Positions 42,143 to 50,386 of a stretch of 64,000 nt of DNA are shown here, in pieces. The first letter of the stretch is position 1, and every line of letters starts with the position of its first letter. A program made the translations under genes and the position numbers. The stretch lies in NCBI RefSeq assembly GCF_046025915.1, contig NZ_JAQQFR010000009.1:124001-188000 (forward strand). Direction: 5' to 3'. Source of the stretch: Herbaspirillum rhizosphaerae_A. Its GTDB lineage: Bacteria; Pseudomonadota; Gammaproteobacteria; Burkholderiales; Burkholderiaceae_D. The notes beneath the pieces are model-generated. The model saw only the letters and a program-made list of their open reading frames with translations. It had not been told where the DNA came from and ran no database searches.

Positions 42143-44251
42143 TCAGCTGGCCTTGGTATGTTCCAGTAAAAACCGGGTGCAATCGTCCACAGCCAACGGC
42201 TTGCTGAAGTAGTAGCCTTGCACCTTGTCGCAGCCGTTTTCCTTCATCACATTGTACTGTCCCAGAGTTTCCACTCCCTCGGCCAGCACTTCCAGATGCA
42301 GGCTGCGCGCCAGCGCGATGACGGCCCTGGCGATGGCAAGATCGTCTGCATCGGAGGTGACGTCCTGCACGAAGGAGCGATCGATTTTCAATTGATCCAC
42401 CGGAAAACGTTTGAGGTAATTGAGGTTGGAATAGCCCGTCCCGAAATCATCGATCGACAGTCGTACGCCCATGGATTTGAGCAACTGCATGACTTCGATA
42501 CTCTTTTCCGGGGTTTCCATGGAAGCACTTTCGGTCAGTTCCAGTTCCAGACAATGCGAATCCAAGCCGCTGTCATCCAACGCATGACGCACCACAGTGG
42601 CCAGATTATTCAGAGCAAACTGCTTGGCCGACAAGTTGACCGCCATCGTCAATCCGTGCACGCCCATATCATGCCAGCGCTTGCCCTGTTCGCACGCAGT
42701 GCGCAGAACCCATTCGCCGATCGGCACGATCAATCCGGTTTCTTCTGCCAGTGGGATGAACTGCAACGGTGAGACCATGCCTTTTTCCGGATGCTGCCAG
42801 CGCAGCAAGGCTTCGACACCGACAATCTTGCCGCTGTCCAGCGACACCTGCGGCTGATAGTGCAAAATCAGTTCATGCTTTTGCACGGCCTGGCGTAATT
42901 GCGAAGCCATCTGCAATCGGTGGCTGACCTGGCTGTTCAGGCTCGGCGTATAGAATTGAAAACGCTCCAGCACGTTGTCCATGGCGCGATGCATGGCAAC
43001 CTCGGCGGCCTGCAACAAGGCATCGCCGCTATCGCCATCATTGGGATAAACGGTCGCACCGATGCTGGACTCCAGATAGACGCCCTCATGGCCGTCGACG
43101 TGATACGGCAGGTCGAGCACGTCGATGATTTCCTGCACCACCATGGCTATCTGATCCTGGGCCTGCACATGCAAGACCATCGCAAAGCTGGTGTCCCCAA
43201 AGCGCGCCAGCGTCGCATCATGCTGCATCAGCCCCGACAAACGGCGGCTGGCCTCCACCAGCGCATCTTCACTCAATTGCAGCCCGAGGCTTTCGCGTAC
43301 GGCGATGGCACCGCGTACGCCGACGAGAATGACCGCAATCAAACCGGGGCGCTGTTCACGTTCCACCCGCGTAATGCCTTGCTCCAGGCGGTCGCGTAGC
43401 AGGCTGCGATTGGGCAGGCCCGTCAGGACGTCATAGTTGCTCAGCCGATGAACACGATCTTCTGCCTGACGCCATTGTGTGATGTCGATGCCGCTGCAAA
43501 TAAAATTGAGCGCCAGCCCGCTATCGTCTTGGAGGAAGGTGGTCAGCCACAGAATTTCGCGGCGTTCACCGCCGGTGGTCAGCCAGCGGCTCTGGTATTG
43601 CAAGGGTTGCGACTGCAAATGCCAATGGAGGAAATGGTTGCGCACCGGTTCCACCTCTTCCGTCGGAAAGAAGACATCCCAGAACTGTTTACCCTGCACC
43701 TGCGAGAAGGTATAGCCGGTGGTGCGTTCGGCCGCCTGATTGAAACGCATGATGCGGCCGTCCTTGTCCAGCATCATGCCTAGCGCGCCGGTCGTATCGA
43801 AGATGGCGGACAGCAGATTGCGCTCGGCCTGCAAAGCCTGTTCCATCTTGTGACGGATCTGATTCTGGTGTGCCTCCTGCAGGGCGCGCTCCACAGCCGA
43901 CGGCAGACGCGCCAGGTTGGACTTGAGCACATAGTCATAAGCGCCCTGCTTCAGCGCCTTGATCGCACGCTCCTCCCCCATGGTGCCGGAGACAAATAGA
44001 AAAGGCGTACTCGGCGTGATCTGCTGCACGATCTGCAGCGCCGACATGCCGTCGAAGTTGGGCAAGGAAAAATCGCCCAGAATGATATCCGGCTGATAGC
44101 GGCTTAGCGCGTCGAGAAAAGCATCTTCGGTTTCTACCTGATAGATGTCGCAAGCGATACCGGCACGCACCAGTTCATAACGTGACAGTTCCACATCGTC
44201 AGGATCATCTTCCACTATCAGAATTTTGAGTGTGCTTCTTCTCATCCCCAT
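42143..44251 (-). CDS. Response regulator with PAS, degenerate GGDEF and EAL domains
   Basis: Cytoplasmic signalling protein (702 aa), probable cyclic di-GMP phosphodiesterase. Order: receiver domain (about 1-125; acidic ILIVEDDPDD, phospho-acceptor D60 in ILGDFSLP), PAS domain (about 140-260; FDTTGALGMMLDKDGRIMRF), GGDEF-like domain (about 275-430) and EAL domain (about 440-695). The GGDEF motif is replaced by RFGDTSF, so cyclase activity is unlikely. The EAL domain has VEALLRW, ELTESASMETPEKSIEVM and DDFGTGYSNLNYLKRFPVDQ, all intact. The ATG at 44251 or 44245 could be used. It follows a single-domain receiver gene by 10 nt and probably receives phosphate from the kinase upstream. Confidence 0.93.
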   Translation of the reverse strand: MGMRRSTLKILIVEDDPDDVELSRYELVRAGIACDIYQVETEDAFLDALSRYQPDIILGDFSLPNFDGMSALQIVQQITPSTPFLFVSGTMGEERAIKALKQGAYDYVLKSNLARLPSAVERALQEAHQNQIRHKMEQALQAERNLLSAIFDTTGALGMMLDKDGRIMRFNQAAERTTGYTFSQVQGKQFWDVFFPTEEVEPVRNHFLHWHLQSQPLQYQSRWLTTGGERREILWLTTFLQDDSGLALNFICSGIDITQWRQAEDRVHRLSNYDVLTGLPNRSLLRDRLEQGITRVEREQRPGLIAVILVGVRGAIAVRESLGLQLSEDALVEASRRLSGLMQHDATLARFGDTSFAMVLHVQAQDQIAMVVQEIIDVLDLPYHVDGHEGVYLESSIGATVYPNDGDSGDALLQAAEVAMHRAMDNVLERFQFYTPSLNSQVSHRLQMASQLRQAVQKHELILHYQPQVSLDSGKIVGVEALLRWQHPEKGMVSPLQFIPLAEETGLIVPIGEWVLRTACEQGKRWHDMGVHGLTMAVNLSAKQFALNNLATVVRHALDDSGLDSHCLELELTESASMETPEKSIEVMQLLKSMGVRLSIDDFGTGYSNLNYLKRFPVDQLKIDRSFVQDVTSDADDLAIARAVIALARSLHLEVLAEGVETLGQYNVMKENGCDKVQGYYFSKPLAVDDCTRFLLEHTKAS

Positions 44252-44261
44252 GCCCTATTTT

Positions 44262-44708
44262 TTACGATGCCGGTACGCGATTGACGAGCATCCAGTAGAA
44301 ACCCGCTTTTTCAACTTCCTCCTGAAAACTCTCGAACTCCACCGGCTTGACGATGTAGCTGTTGACGCCGAGTTTGTAACACTCGCTCAGATCCTGTCCC
44401 TCAGCGGAAGACGTCAGCATCACCACCGGAATCGATCTGGCGACAGGGTCAGCCTTGATCTTGCGCAATACGTCAATGCCGCTGACCTTGGGCAGTTTGA
44501 TATCCAGCAGAATCAGCTTGAGAGGCTCATCCTGTACCCGGTGTTCGTAGATACCCTGGCTGAAAATAAAGTCCAGCGCATCAGCGCCGTCCTGCACCCA
44601 TTCGACTTTGTTGGCCAGCTTCTTCTTTTGCAGCGCGCGCATCGACAACTCGGCATCGTAGGGATTGTCTTCCACCAGCAAGATATCGATTCTTTCGAAG
44701 CTGTTCAT
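44262..44708 (-). CDS. Single-domain response regulator (Rcp1/CheY-like)
   Basis: Receiver-only protein (148 aa) of the type partnered with phytochrome-like kinases. IDILLVEDNPYDAELSMRAL carries the acidic pocket, D69 in LILLDIKLPKVSG is the phospho-acceptor, LTSSAEGQDLSECY has the switch Thr/Ser, and YIVKPVEF the conserved Lys. The ATG at 44708 (MNSFERIDILL) matches the family start. Lies 10 nt after the kinase and 10 nt before the REC-PAS-GGDEF-EAL gene: an apparent phosphorelay operon. Confidence 0.92.
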   Translation of the reverse strand: MNSFERIDILLVEDNPYDAELSMRALQKKKLANKVEWVQDGADALDFIFSQGIYEHRVQDEPLKLILLDIKLPKVSGIDVLRKIKADPVARSIPVVMLTSSAEGQDLSECYKLGVNSYIVKPVEFESFQEEVEKAGFYWMLVNRVPAS

Positions 44709-44718
44709 CGCCGTCCTT

Positions 44719-45435
44719 TCATGTTGCTGCAGGCAAGGTGAAGTGAAACACCGCGCCTTCGCCAACCACGCCTTCAGCCCAGACCCTCCCACCATGACGC
44801 GTTACGATGCGATGTACGATCGCCAGTCCGACACCGGTTCCTTCGAACTCGCTGACACGATGCAAACGCTGGAAGACACCAAACAATTTGTTGTAATAGC
44901 GCATGTCAAAACCGGCGCCGTTGTCACTGACCGTGTACGTCAGGGCGTCGCCTTCCACCGATCCTTTAACGGTGATGTGGGCCTGTTCGCGCTTGGCGCT
45001 GAACTTGCAGGCATTCGACAGCAGGTTGAACCAGACTTGCTTGATCAGGGTAATGTCGCCGCGCGCAGCAGGCAGCGCGCTCAGCGATAAGGTCGTATCG
45101 TTGACGGCGACGCTCGTCGCATCTTTGAACGCCGCCTGTGCCAGCGCGGACATATCAAGATGGCCGTAGTTGAGTTCTTTGCGTCCCAACCGCGAAAACT
45201 CCAGCAATTCATCGATCAGACGCCCCATATTGCGGGTGTTGTCGCGTATGACTTGCAGCTTGCGTCGACCTTCTTCATCAAGCTGATCGGCGACGTCTTC
45301 TTCCAGCATACGCGCAAAGCCGTCAACGGCACGTAGCGGTGCGCGCAAATCATGCGATACCGAATAGCTGAAGCTTTCCATTTCCTTGTTGCTTGCTTCC
45401 AGCTTTTCGATGTTGTCTTTGAGCTCGCGTGTCAA
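44719..45435 (-). CDS. Sensor histidine kinase, C-terminal part (TTG start or frameshifted)
   Basis: Kinase transmitter region (238 aa from a TTG). The phospho-acceptor helix FSYSVSHDLRAPLRAVDGFA has its His at residue 28; the ATPase part shows NLLSNACKFSAKREQAHI (N box), VSDNGAGFDMRYYNKLFGVF (G1/F boxes) and GTGVGLAIVHRIVTRHGG (G2). The bacteriophytochrome-like kinase family expects a longer N-terminus. No ATG or GTG exists upstream in this frame back to the stop. The neighbouring frame holds a plausible N-terminal piece (see next entry), so the gene is probably longer but shifted at 45542-45546. It starts the three-gene phosphorelay operon. Confidence 0.85.
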   Translation of the reverse strand: MTRELKDNIEKLEASNKEMESFSYSVSHDLRAPLRAVDGFARMLEEDVADQLDEEGRRKLQVIRDNTRNMGRLIDELLEFSRLGRKELNYGHLDMSALAQAAFKDATSVAVNDTTLSLSALPAARGDITLIKQVWFNLLSNACKFSAKREQAHITVKGSVEGDALTYTVSDNGAGFDMRYYNKLFGVFQRLHRVSEFEGTGVGLAIVHRIVTRHGGRVWAEGVVGEGAVFHFTLPAAT

Positions 45436-45436
45436 T

Positions 45437-45670
45437 TCACGATTGGTCTCTTCCAGTTTGCTGCGTGCCAGGATCTCCAGCTTGAGGGCGCGATTGAGTG
45501 CGTGCAGGTGCTGATTGTCGGCGCTTATGTCCGTATCTAAAAAGAGCCGTAAGTAAGTCGAGTACCTGAATCCAATACCGGGTCACATGTTCGCGTACTT
45601 TTATATCGGGCAAGCTAATAGTGTGAGAAAACGCATTTTTACTTGATTGCTGCCTGGTTTCTTGTCTCAT
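45437..45670 (-). pseudogene. N-terminal piece of the histidine kinase in another frame
   Basis: Frame beginning MRQETRQQSSKNAFSHTISL (ATG at 45670) and running through REHVTRYWIQVLDLLTALF to a run of five T (minus strand, CTCTTTTTAGA). Removing one T would join it without a stop to LDTDISADNQHLHALNRALK and LEETNRELTRELKDNIEKLE of the kinase, giving about 317 residues. Whether this is a real mutation, a sequence error or +1 recoding at TTT before the rare AGA codon cannot be decided here. No clear ribosome binding site is visible. Confidence 0.45.
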
Positions 45671-45879
45671 CGGATGCTGCGGGAGCACCCAAAACTCTGT
45701 CAGTGGAGCAAGGTTGATTGTTTGTTTATATTTTTATAAAACCTGAATGACGAGTCCAATGTACCTAATTGATAGTTACATTTCAAGCGTACGTATCGGG
45801 TTTTAAATATGCGTGTGCAAAGCTTGATTTTTCATCAACAAAGATCTTCCGCGTAGGTTGGAAAACCAAGCAAATCAAG

Positions 45880-46818
45880 TTATCCGAGACGGCTTTGCAA
45901 CCACTTCGACGCTCCCGCAAGGCTGCGGAAGTCTGAGAGAGAACGGCATTCGATGCCAGGATGCTGATCGCGCAGCATGCGTGACAAGGCGGATCCCGGC
46001 CCGAGTTCCAACGCGACCGTAATGCCCCGTTCCGCACAGGCATCCATGCAGGCAGACCATTGGATCGTGGTGGTAAGTTGCTGTACCAGACTGTGCCTGG
46101 CCGTATCCGGATCATGCACCTCTTGTGCCGAAATACCCGCCAACACGGAGATCGCAGGCGAACCGAAGGCGATCGCATTCAAGGCTCCGGAAAATGGCAT
46201 GGACGCCGATGCCATCAGCGGTGTATGCGATGCAATGCCGACCGGCAACATGCCAATTCTGGCGCCAAGCGTCTCACATTGATGTCCTGCCGCCAGCAAG
46301 TCGGCGTTGCGACCACCTGAAATCAGCGTATCGAAGCCTGTCTGTATCGCGACATAGGCATTGTGCTGTCGTAATACAGCAGCAGCTTCCTCAACCGGCA
46401 AGCCGCCGACCGACATCAATCCTTGCTGAGGTTCGTCGCGCAGGCATGCATCCATGTAGCCGGCGCGCGCGATGGCGAGATCGATGACGGTTGTTGCCGG
46501 CATTGATCCAGCGACGCCATAAGCAGTCAACTCACCAATGCTGTACCCGGCCACCAGATGCGGAGCCGGGATTTCACTGTCCAGCGTCAGGGCCTGCCAT
46601 GCAGCGAGGCCGGCTGCCACCACGAGCGGCTGCGCATGGCGATTGGCAAACAAGAGGCGATCATCTTGCAACAGGACATCGAGAGGATGCCCCAACTGCT
46701 GTTCCAAGCCATAGCTTTGCAAGATCTCTGCACCGTGCGCATCATTGCGCAGCAGATCGAACATGGCGGCATGCTGGCCGCCTTGCCCCGGGCAGAGAAT
46801 GGCAAAGCGTTCGGTCAT
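45880..46818 (-). CDS. mdcH: Malonate decarboxylase epsilon subunit, malonyl-CoA:ACP transacylase-type
   Basis: Acyltransferase (312 aa) that loads malonyl from malonyl-CoA onto the acyl-carrier subunit MdcC during enzyme activation. FabD-like motifs: ILCPGQGGQHAAMF (about 6-19), nucleophile elbow VAGYSIGELTAYGV (serine about 92) and GISAQEVHDPDTARHSLVQQ with TIQWSACMDACAERG toward the end. The start overlaps mdcB by 4 nt (ATGA). Last gene of the malonate operon. Cytoplasmic. Confidence 0.93.
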   Translation of the reverse strand: MTERFAILCPGQGGQHAAMFDLLRNDAHGAEILQSYGLEQQLGHPLDVLLQDDRLLFANRHAQPLVVAAGLAAWQALTLDSEIPAPHLVAGYSIGELTAYGVAGSMPATTVIDLAIARAGYMDACLRDEPQQGLMSVGGLPVEEAAAVLRQHNAYVAIQTGFDTLISGGRNADLLAAGHQCETLGARIGMLPVGIASHTPLMASASMPFSGALNAIAFGSPAISVLAGISAQEVHDPDTARHSLVQQLTTTIQWSACMDACAERGITVALELGPGSALSRMLRDQHPGIECRSLSDFRSLAGASKWLQSRLG

Positions 46819-47768
46819 GCTTTCAAAACAGCGAAGTCATTGTCTACACAAATAGCATGCATCAGACAGGCTGCAGCCAGCAGATCCGCAGCACCGCCAG
46901 GCGACAAGCGATGTCGCACAAATTCTCGATGACATGCTTCGGCCTGCGCCTGCCAATTGATATTGCCGGTGCCGCCGTCCGCCATGAAAGCACGACTGCG
47001 GGCCTGCACCATGCTTGCTCCGGCATTGCCGCCGCGATGGTAGACATTGGTGTCGCTGACATGCGCCATCAGCGCGAACAAGGCATCGACTTTGGCGCAT
47101 TGCCAGTCACGTCCAGCATCCAGGGTCGTCTGCAATTGCGGCAAGGCGATATCAAAGACTGAGGGAAATCCCAACGCGCCTTCTTCGCGTGCGCCGCCGA
47201 CGGCATGATGCGCCGCAACGCGCAGACCATTGCTGCCCGCGTCGCCAGTGCTGGGGCTGGGGCTGGTATGGGCAGTCAAGGCATCGCCCCATTGAATCAG
47301 CAAAGTGGCGCGCACCGCCTGCGGAGAGAGCGTCATGCCTTGTGCACGGCAAGATGCCAGCGCTGCACACAGCATGCCCAGCCCAAAGATCGCACCGCGA
47401 TGGGTGTTGATACCGCAGGTGGCACGTAGCATCCGCTGCTCTGCTTTGATGCCGAGTTGCTTGAGCTCACTGAATGGCGCACCGCGTGTGCCGGCTTCAG
47501 CGATCTCAACGAAGTAGTGCCTTAGCGAAAACAGACTGCGCATGAAGGTCGAGGCATCCATGTCGTCGTGACTGCCGTTGTCGACCAGCGAGACGAGTCC
47601 AGGTTTGGGATAAAGCACCAGCTCCTGATACAAACTGCGCACTGCCTCCCGTGCCAGCTTGCGGCAAAAATCGCGCAGGCTGCGTTGCCGGCGGCGTCGC
47701 TCGGTGTAGTGCGGCACAGTCGCCAGGCGCATGGCTGGCTGATTGGATAGAGAGATCAGACTGGGCAT
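46815..47768 (-). CDS. mdcB: Triphosphoribosyl-dephospho-CoA synthase MdcB
   Basis: Makes 2'-(5''-triphosphoribosyl)-3'-dephospho-CoA, the precursor of the MdcC prosthetic group, from ATP and dephospho-CoA (317 aa; CitG-like family). LYPKPGLVSLVDNGSHDDMD (about 52-71) and MRATCGINTHRGAIFGLGML (about 112-131), with SDTNVYHRGGNAGASMVQAR near 230-250, are hallmark sequences. Its start overlaps mdcG by 13 nt and its end overlaps mdcH by 4 nt. In many malonate loci mdcB follows mdcA; here it sits next to mdcG, with which it acts. Confidence 0.93.
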   Translation of the reverse strand: MPSLISLSNQPAMRLATVPHYTERRRRQRSLRDFCRKLAREAVRSLYQELVLYPKPGLVSLVDNGSHDDMDASTFMRSLFSLRHYFVEIAEAGTRGAPFSELKQLGIKAEQRMLRATCGINTHRGAIFGLGMLCAALASCRAQGMTLSPQAVRATLLIQWGDALTAHTSPSPSTGDAGSNGLRVAAHHAVGGAREEGALGFPSVFDIALPQLQTTLDAGRDWQCAKVDALFALMAHVSDTNVYHRGGNAGASMVQARSRAFMADGGTGNINWQAQAEACHREFVRHRLSPGGAADLLAAACLMHAICVDNDFAVLKA

Positions 47769-48466
47769 GTCGGCCTCTGATGTTCTTCATGATGGTTCAG
47801 CATCGCCAGCAAGTCGCCGACACGCATGAGCGCGACGTCACCGCTGCGTTTGAGCAGCACGCGATTATCGGGGTGATGACAAGCCTGCACCCATTCCTTC
47901 CACGATACTGCGGCATTGTCAGGAAAAACGATTTCGCCATCCAGTGGCAAGGCTTGTGCATGAAGCTGGAGCAGATGAATACCATCCGTCAGTTCCTGTT
48001 CGCTCAATGGGCGGAACAACAGATCGATATCGGACGACGCACGCAGATAACCCTGACCGGTGAGCGCCTGTAATGCCAGCGAGCCGTAAACGCTCACCGA
48101 CAAGCCTTTTGTGGCAACGTCGTTGTTCAGTTGTTGCAATGCATCCCGCCATGAAGCCGTCACATGCGGAATCACGTTGAGGATCGCCAACGGATCTTGC
48201 ACAAGGTGCACGTGTTCTTTTGCCACACGCAAAGGCAAGCGCAGCTTGTTGCCCTCTGCATCCGGAGGCAAAGCCACGCCCAGACAGACGGCATCTGCCG
48301 GGCAATCAGCATCCTGACGACGGACTACCGTCGGCCAGTCGTTCGCCTGCCAACGCCGGAGATGCTGGCGATGCTGATCATGCCTATCCGGCAGCGTCAA
48401 CGCGGCATCTTGCCAGCCGCGTTCACTCAGCCAGACCAGACTGTGTCGTTTATAAGGGCTGGACAT
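47756..48466 (-). CDS. mdcG: Phosphoribosyl-dephospho-CoA transferase MdcG
   Basis: Holo-ACP synthase of malonate decarboxylase (236 aa) which attaches the triphosphoribosyl-dephospho-CoA group to the conserved serine of MdcC. The nucleotidyltransferase signature VYGSLALQALTGQGYLRASS then DIDLLFRP (about 135-165) is visible. The ATG at 48466 (MSSPYKRHSLVWLSERGW) is chosen; earlier in-frame ATGs at 48496 and 48487 would add Ser/Ala-rich residues and overlap mdcE further. Chosen overlap with mdcE is 17 nt. Confidence 0.88.
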   Translation of the reverse strand: MSSPYKRHSLVWLSERGWQDAALTLPDRHDQHRQHLRRWQANDWPTVVRRQDADCPADAVCLGVALPPDAEGNKLRLPLRVAKEHVHLVQDPLAILNVIPHVTASWRDALQQLNNDVATKGLSVSVYGSLALQALTGQGYLRASSDIDLLFRPLSEQELTDGIHLLQLHAQALPLDGEIVFPDNAAVSWKEWVQACHHPDNRVLLKRSGDVALMRVGDLLAMLNHHEEHQRPTCPV

Positions 48467-49166
48467 CGCTGCCGCTGACGATGGCATTGACGACACGCTG
48501 CGACCAGTTGCGGCCGCCGCGTTCCTGACCGAGGGCGGCGCGACCGTCCTTGTTGTCTGCGTCGGCCAGTGCCTGCTTCAATTGTGCGGCCAGATCGCCG
48601 CTCCAGATTTCAGCGACACCACCCATGCGGCGATAATTTTCGGGGCCGGGTGCAAACACCGGATTGCTCTTGGCCAGTTCGACCAAACGTTCTTCGGGCA
48701 CCTTGGTGATACGCGCCATGGCAGGCAAGCCCATCACCCGGATGGTGGCATTCGGCAAGGCATAGCAGGCGTCAGCCATGAGGCCGCTGGTAATGAAGCC
48801 ACCCGACAAGGCCTGGTCATACACCAGCCCGATGATCTTGTGCCCCTGCTGACGCGCCAGAGCTATGCATTTACCCAGATGCGCCATGTAGCTGTTAATG
48901 CCGAGCATCTCGTCGCGATGACGCAGCCGCTGTCCCTGCGTGTCGACCAGAATGACGATGGAACGCCCCGGATGCTCTCGTACGGTTTGCAGGATTGCCT
49001 GCGCTTGCGCCAGCGCGATCTCGATGCCGATCGGCGTATGGCCGGTGGTGCCGACGACCGTCACGATCTCGCCGTCGACTTGCGCCGTGCCGGACAAGAA
49101 TTCGGCCTTCTCGGTAATGCTATGACCCTGCGGGAACAAGTCATCCGCCAATGTTTGCCAGCTCAT
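48450..49166 (-). CDS. mdcE: Malonate decarboxylase gamma subunit MdcE
   Basis: Subunit (238 aa) which with MdcD forms the carboxy-lyase that removes CO2 from malonyl-S-ACP. Crotonase/carboxyltransferase fold with TVVGTTGHTPIGIEIALAQA (about 36-55), IVILVDTQGQRLRHRDEMLG (about 70-89) and GLVYDQALSGGFITSGLMAD (about 107-126, oxyanion-hole glycine pair). The 4-nt overlap with mdcD gives the start. Cytoplasmic. Confidence 0.94.
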   Translation of the reverse strand: MSWQTLADDLFPQGHSITEKAEFLSGTAQVDGEIVTVVGTTGHTPIGIEIALAQAQAILQTVREHPGRSIVILVDTQGQRLRHRDEMLGINSYMAHLGKCIALARQQGHKIIGLVYDQALSGGFITSGLMADACYALPNATIRVMGLPAMARITKVPEERLVELAKSNPVFAPGPENYRRMGGVAEIWSGDLAAQLKQALADADNKDGRAALGQERGGRNWSQRVVNAIVSGSDVQPL

Positions 49167-50077
49167 GGTGTTCCTTTCACGCGATGCGCCTCAACCAATG
49201 CAACGAAGGGCCCGGCTTCCAGCATGGGAATCTGCTGTGCCTGCTCCACACCAAGACGCTCCCAGATATCCTGCGGATCGGTCGCATCGCCGAAGCGCGC
49301 GATGCGTTGTTCGAGCATGGTTTGTTCCGCTTCCAGCGCCTGCAAGGTCAAGGCCGTCGGATTGCCTTTGAATGCCTGCAAAGTCTGCGATGCTGCCGCA
49401 CGAAACGCGTCGGCATCATCCGCCACGATGCCCTGGCAATCACCCAGCAGATAGCGATGCTTGCCGCCAGTGGTGCGCCAGACCAGCGCACGGTCGCGCG
49501 AGTCGAATTCTTCGACGCCGTTGGCGGTTTCGATAACCTCTGGTCCCGACATGGCGAGACGCCCTTCCTCCGACATGATGATGGCGTTGGCGCAACGAGC
49601 AACGATACCCATGCCGCCGAAGCAGCCGTTGGAGCCGCCTATCAGCACAATGACCGGGATACCGGCTGCGCGCGTATCCAGCACGGCGCGCATCACTTCG
49701 GATACGGCGATCAAGCCGGCATTGGCTTCGTGCAGACGCACGCCGCCGGTTTCGAGCAGCAGGATGACGCCCTCAGCTTGTTCCTGTACGGCGCGTTTAA
49801 GCAAACCGACCAGTTTGGCGCCATGGACTTCGCCGACTGCGCCGCCCATGAAACCACCCTCCTGCGCTGCTGCGAATACGGTCGCACCATTCAGACTGCC
49901 GCGTCCGATTACGACACCATCATCAAATGACACCGGCGCATCCAGTTGGCCCAGATGCGGACTGACGATACGTTTGGCCGGCGGCAGAAACTCTTCAAAA
50001 CTGCCGGCATCGAGCACCAGCGCGACGCGTTCGCGGGCGTTGGCTTCGAGATAGCTCACACTTTTGGTCGCCATCAT
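49163..50077 (-). CDS. mdcD: Malonate decarboxylase beta subunit MdcD
   Basis: Subunit (304 aa) partner of MdcE, carboxyltransferase-like. YLEANARERVALVLDAGSFE at the start, then DGVVIGRGSLNGATVFAAAQ, GFMGGAVGEVHGAKLVGLLK, ILLLETGGVRLHEANAGLIA and SNGCFGGMGIVARCANAIIM are typical of the family. Overlaps mdcC by 4 nt upstream and mdcE by 4 nt downstream. Cytoplasmic. Confidence 0.94.
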   Translation of the reverse strand: MMATKSVSYLEANARERVALVLDAGSFEEFLPPAKRIVSPHLGQLDAPVSFDDGVVIGRGSLNGATVFAAAQEGGFMGGAVGEVHGAKLVGLLKRAVQEQAEGVILLLETGGVRLHEANAGLIAVSEVMRAVLDTRAAGIPVIVLIGGSNGCFGGMGIVARCANAIIMSEEGRLAMSGPEVIETANGVEEFDSRDRALVWRTTGGKHRYLLGDCQGIVADDADAFRAAASQTLQAFKGNPTALTLQALEAEQTMLEQRIARFGDATDPQDIWERLGVEQAQQIPMLEAGPFVALVEAHRVKGTP

Positions 50078-50385
50078 TTCGCCTCCACCATCGATTCCAC
50101 CGCCTGATCCAAGCGCAGACTCACTACGGCGGGAGTCGCGCCCATGTCGTTGATCGAGATGCGCGTATCGGCCAGTTGCCAGCGCTTGTTGAAGTCGCCG
50201 ATAACAGCTTCCCAGATCGCGCCGAAGCCACGTGCTGCGGTCTTGATTTCAACGGAGCAGCCGCCTTGCAGGTCGGCCGGTTCGATCAGCACTTCCAGAT
50301 TGCCGGAGCTGACCACGCCGACCAGTTCGGCCTTGGCGGAGAGTTTGCGGGTGCCGTTTTCAAAACGATAATTCAAGGTTTCCAT
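50074..50385 (-). CDS. mdcC: Malonate decarboxylase acyl carrier protein MdcC
   Basis: Acyl carrier (delta) subunit (103 aa) carrying the phosphoribosyl-dephospho-CoA arm to which malonyl or acetyl is bound as thioester. LVGVVSSGNLEVLIEP (about 21-36) is the attachment region; the conserved serine is probably S27. Also VSLRLDQAVESMV near the end. Lies 1 nt after the mdcA stop and overlaps mdcD by 4 nt. Confidence 0.95.
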   Translation of the reverse strand: METLNYRFENGTRKLSAKAELVGVVSSGNLEVLIEPADLQGGCSVEIKTAARGFGAIWEAVIGDFNKRWQLADTRISINDMGATPAVVSLRLDQAVESMVEAK

Positions 50386-50386
50386 A

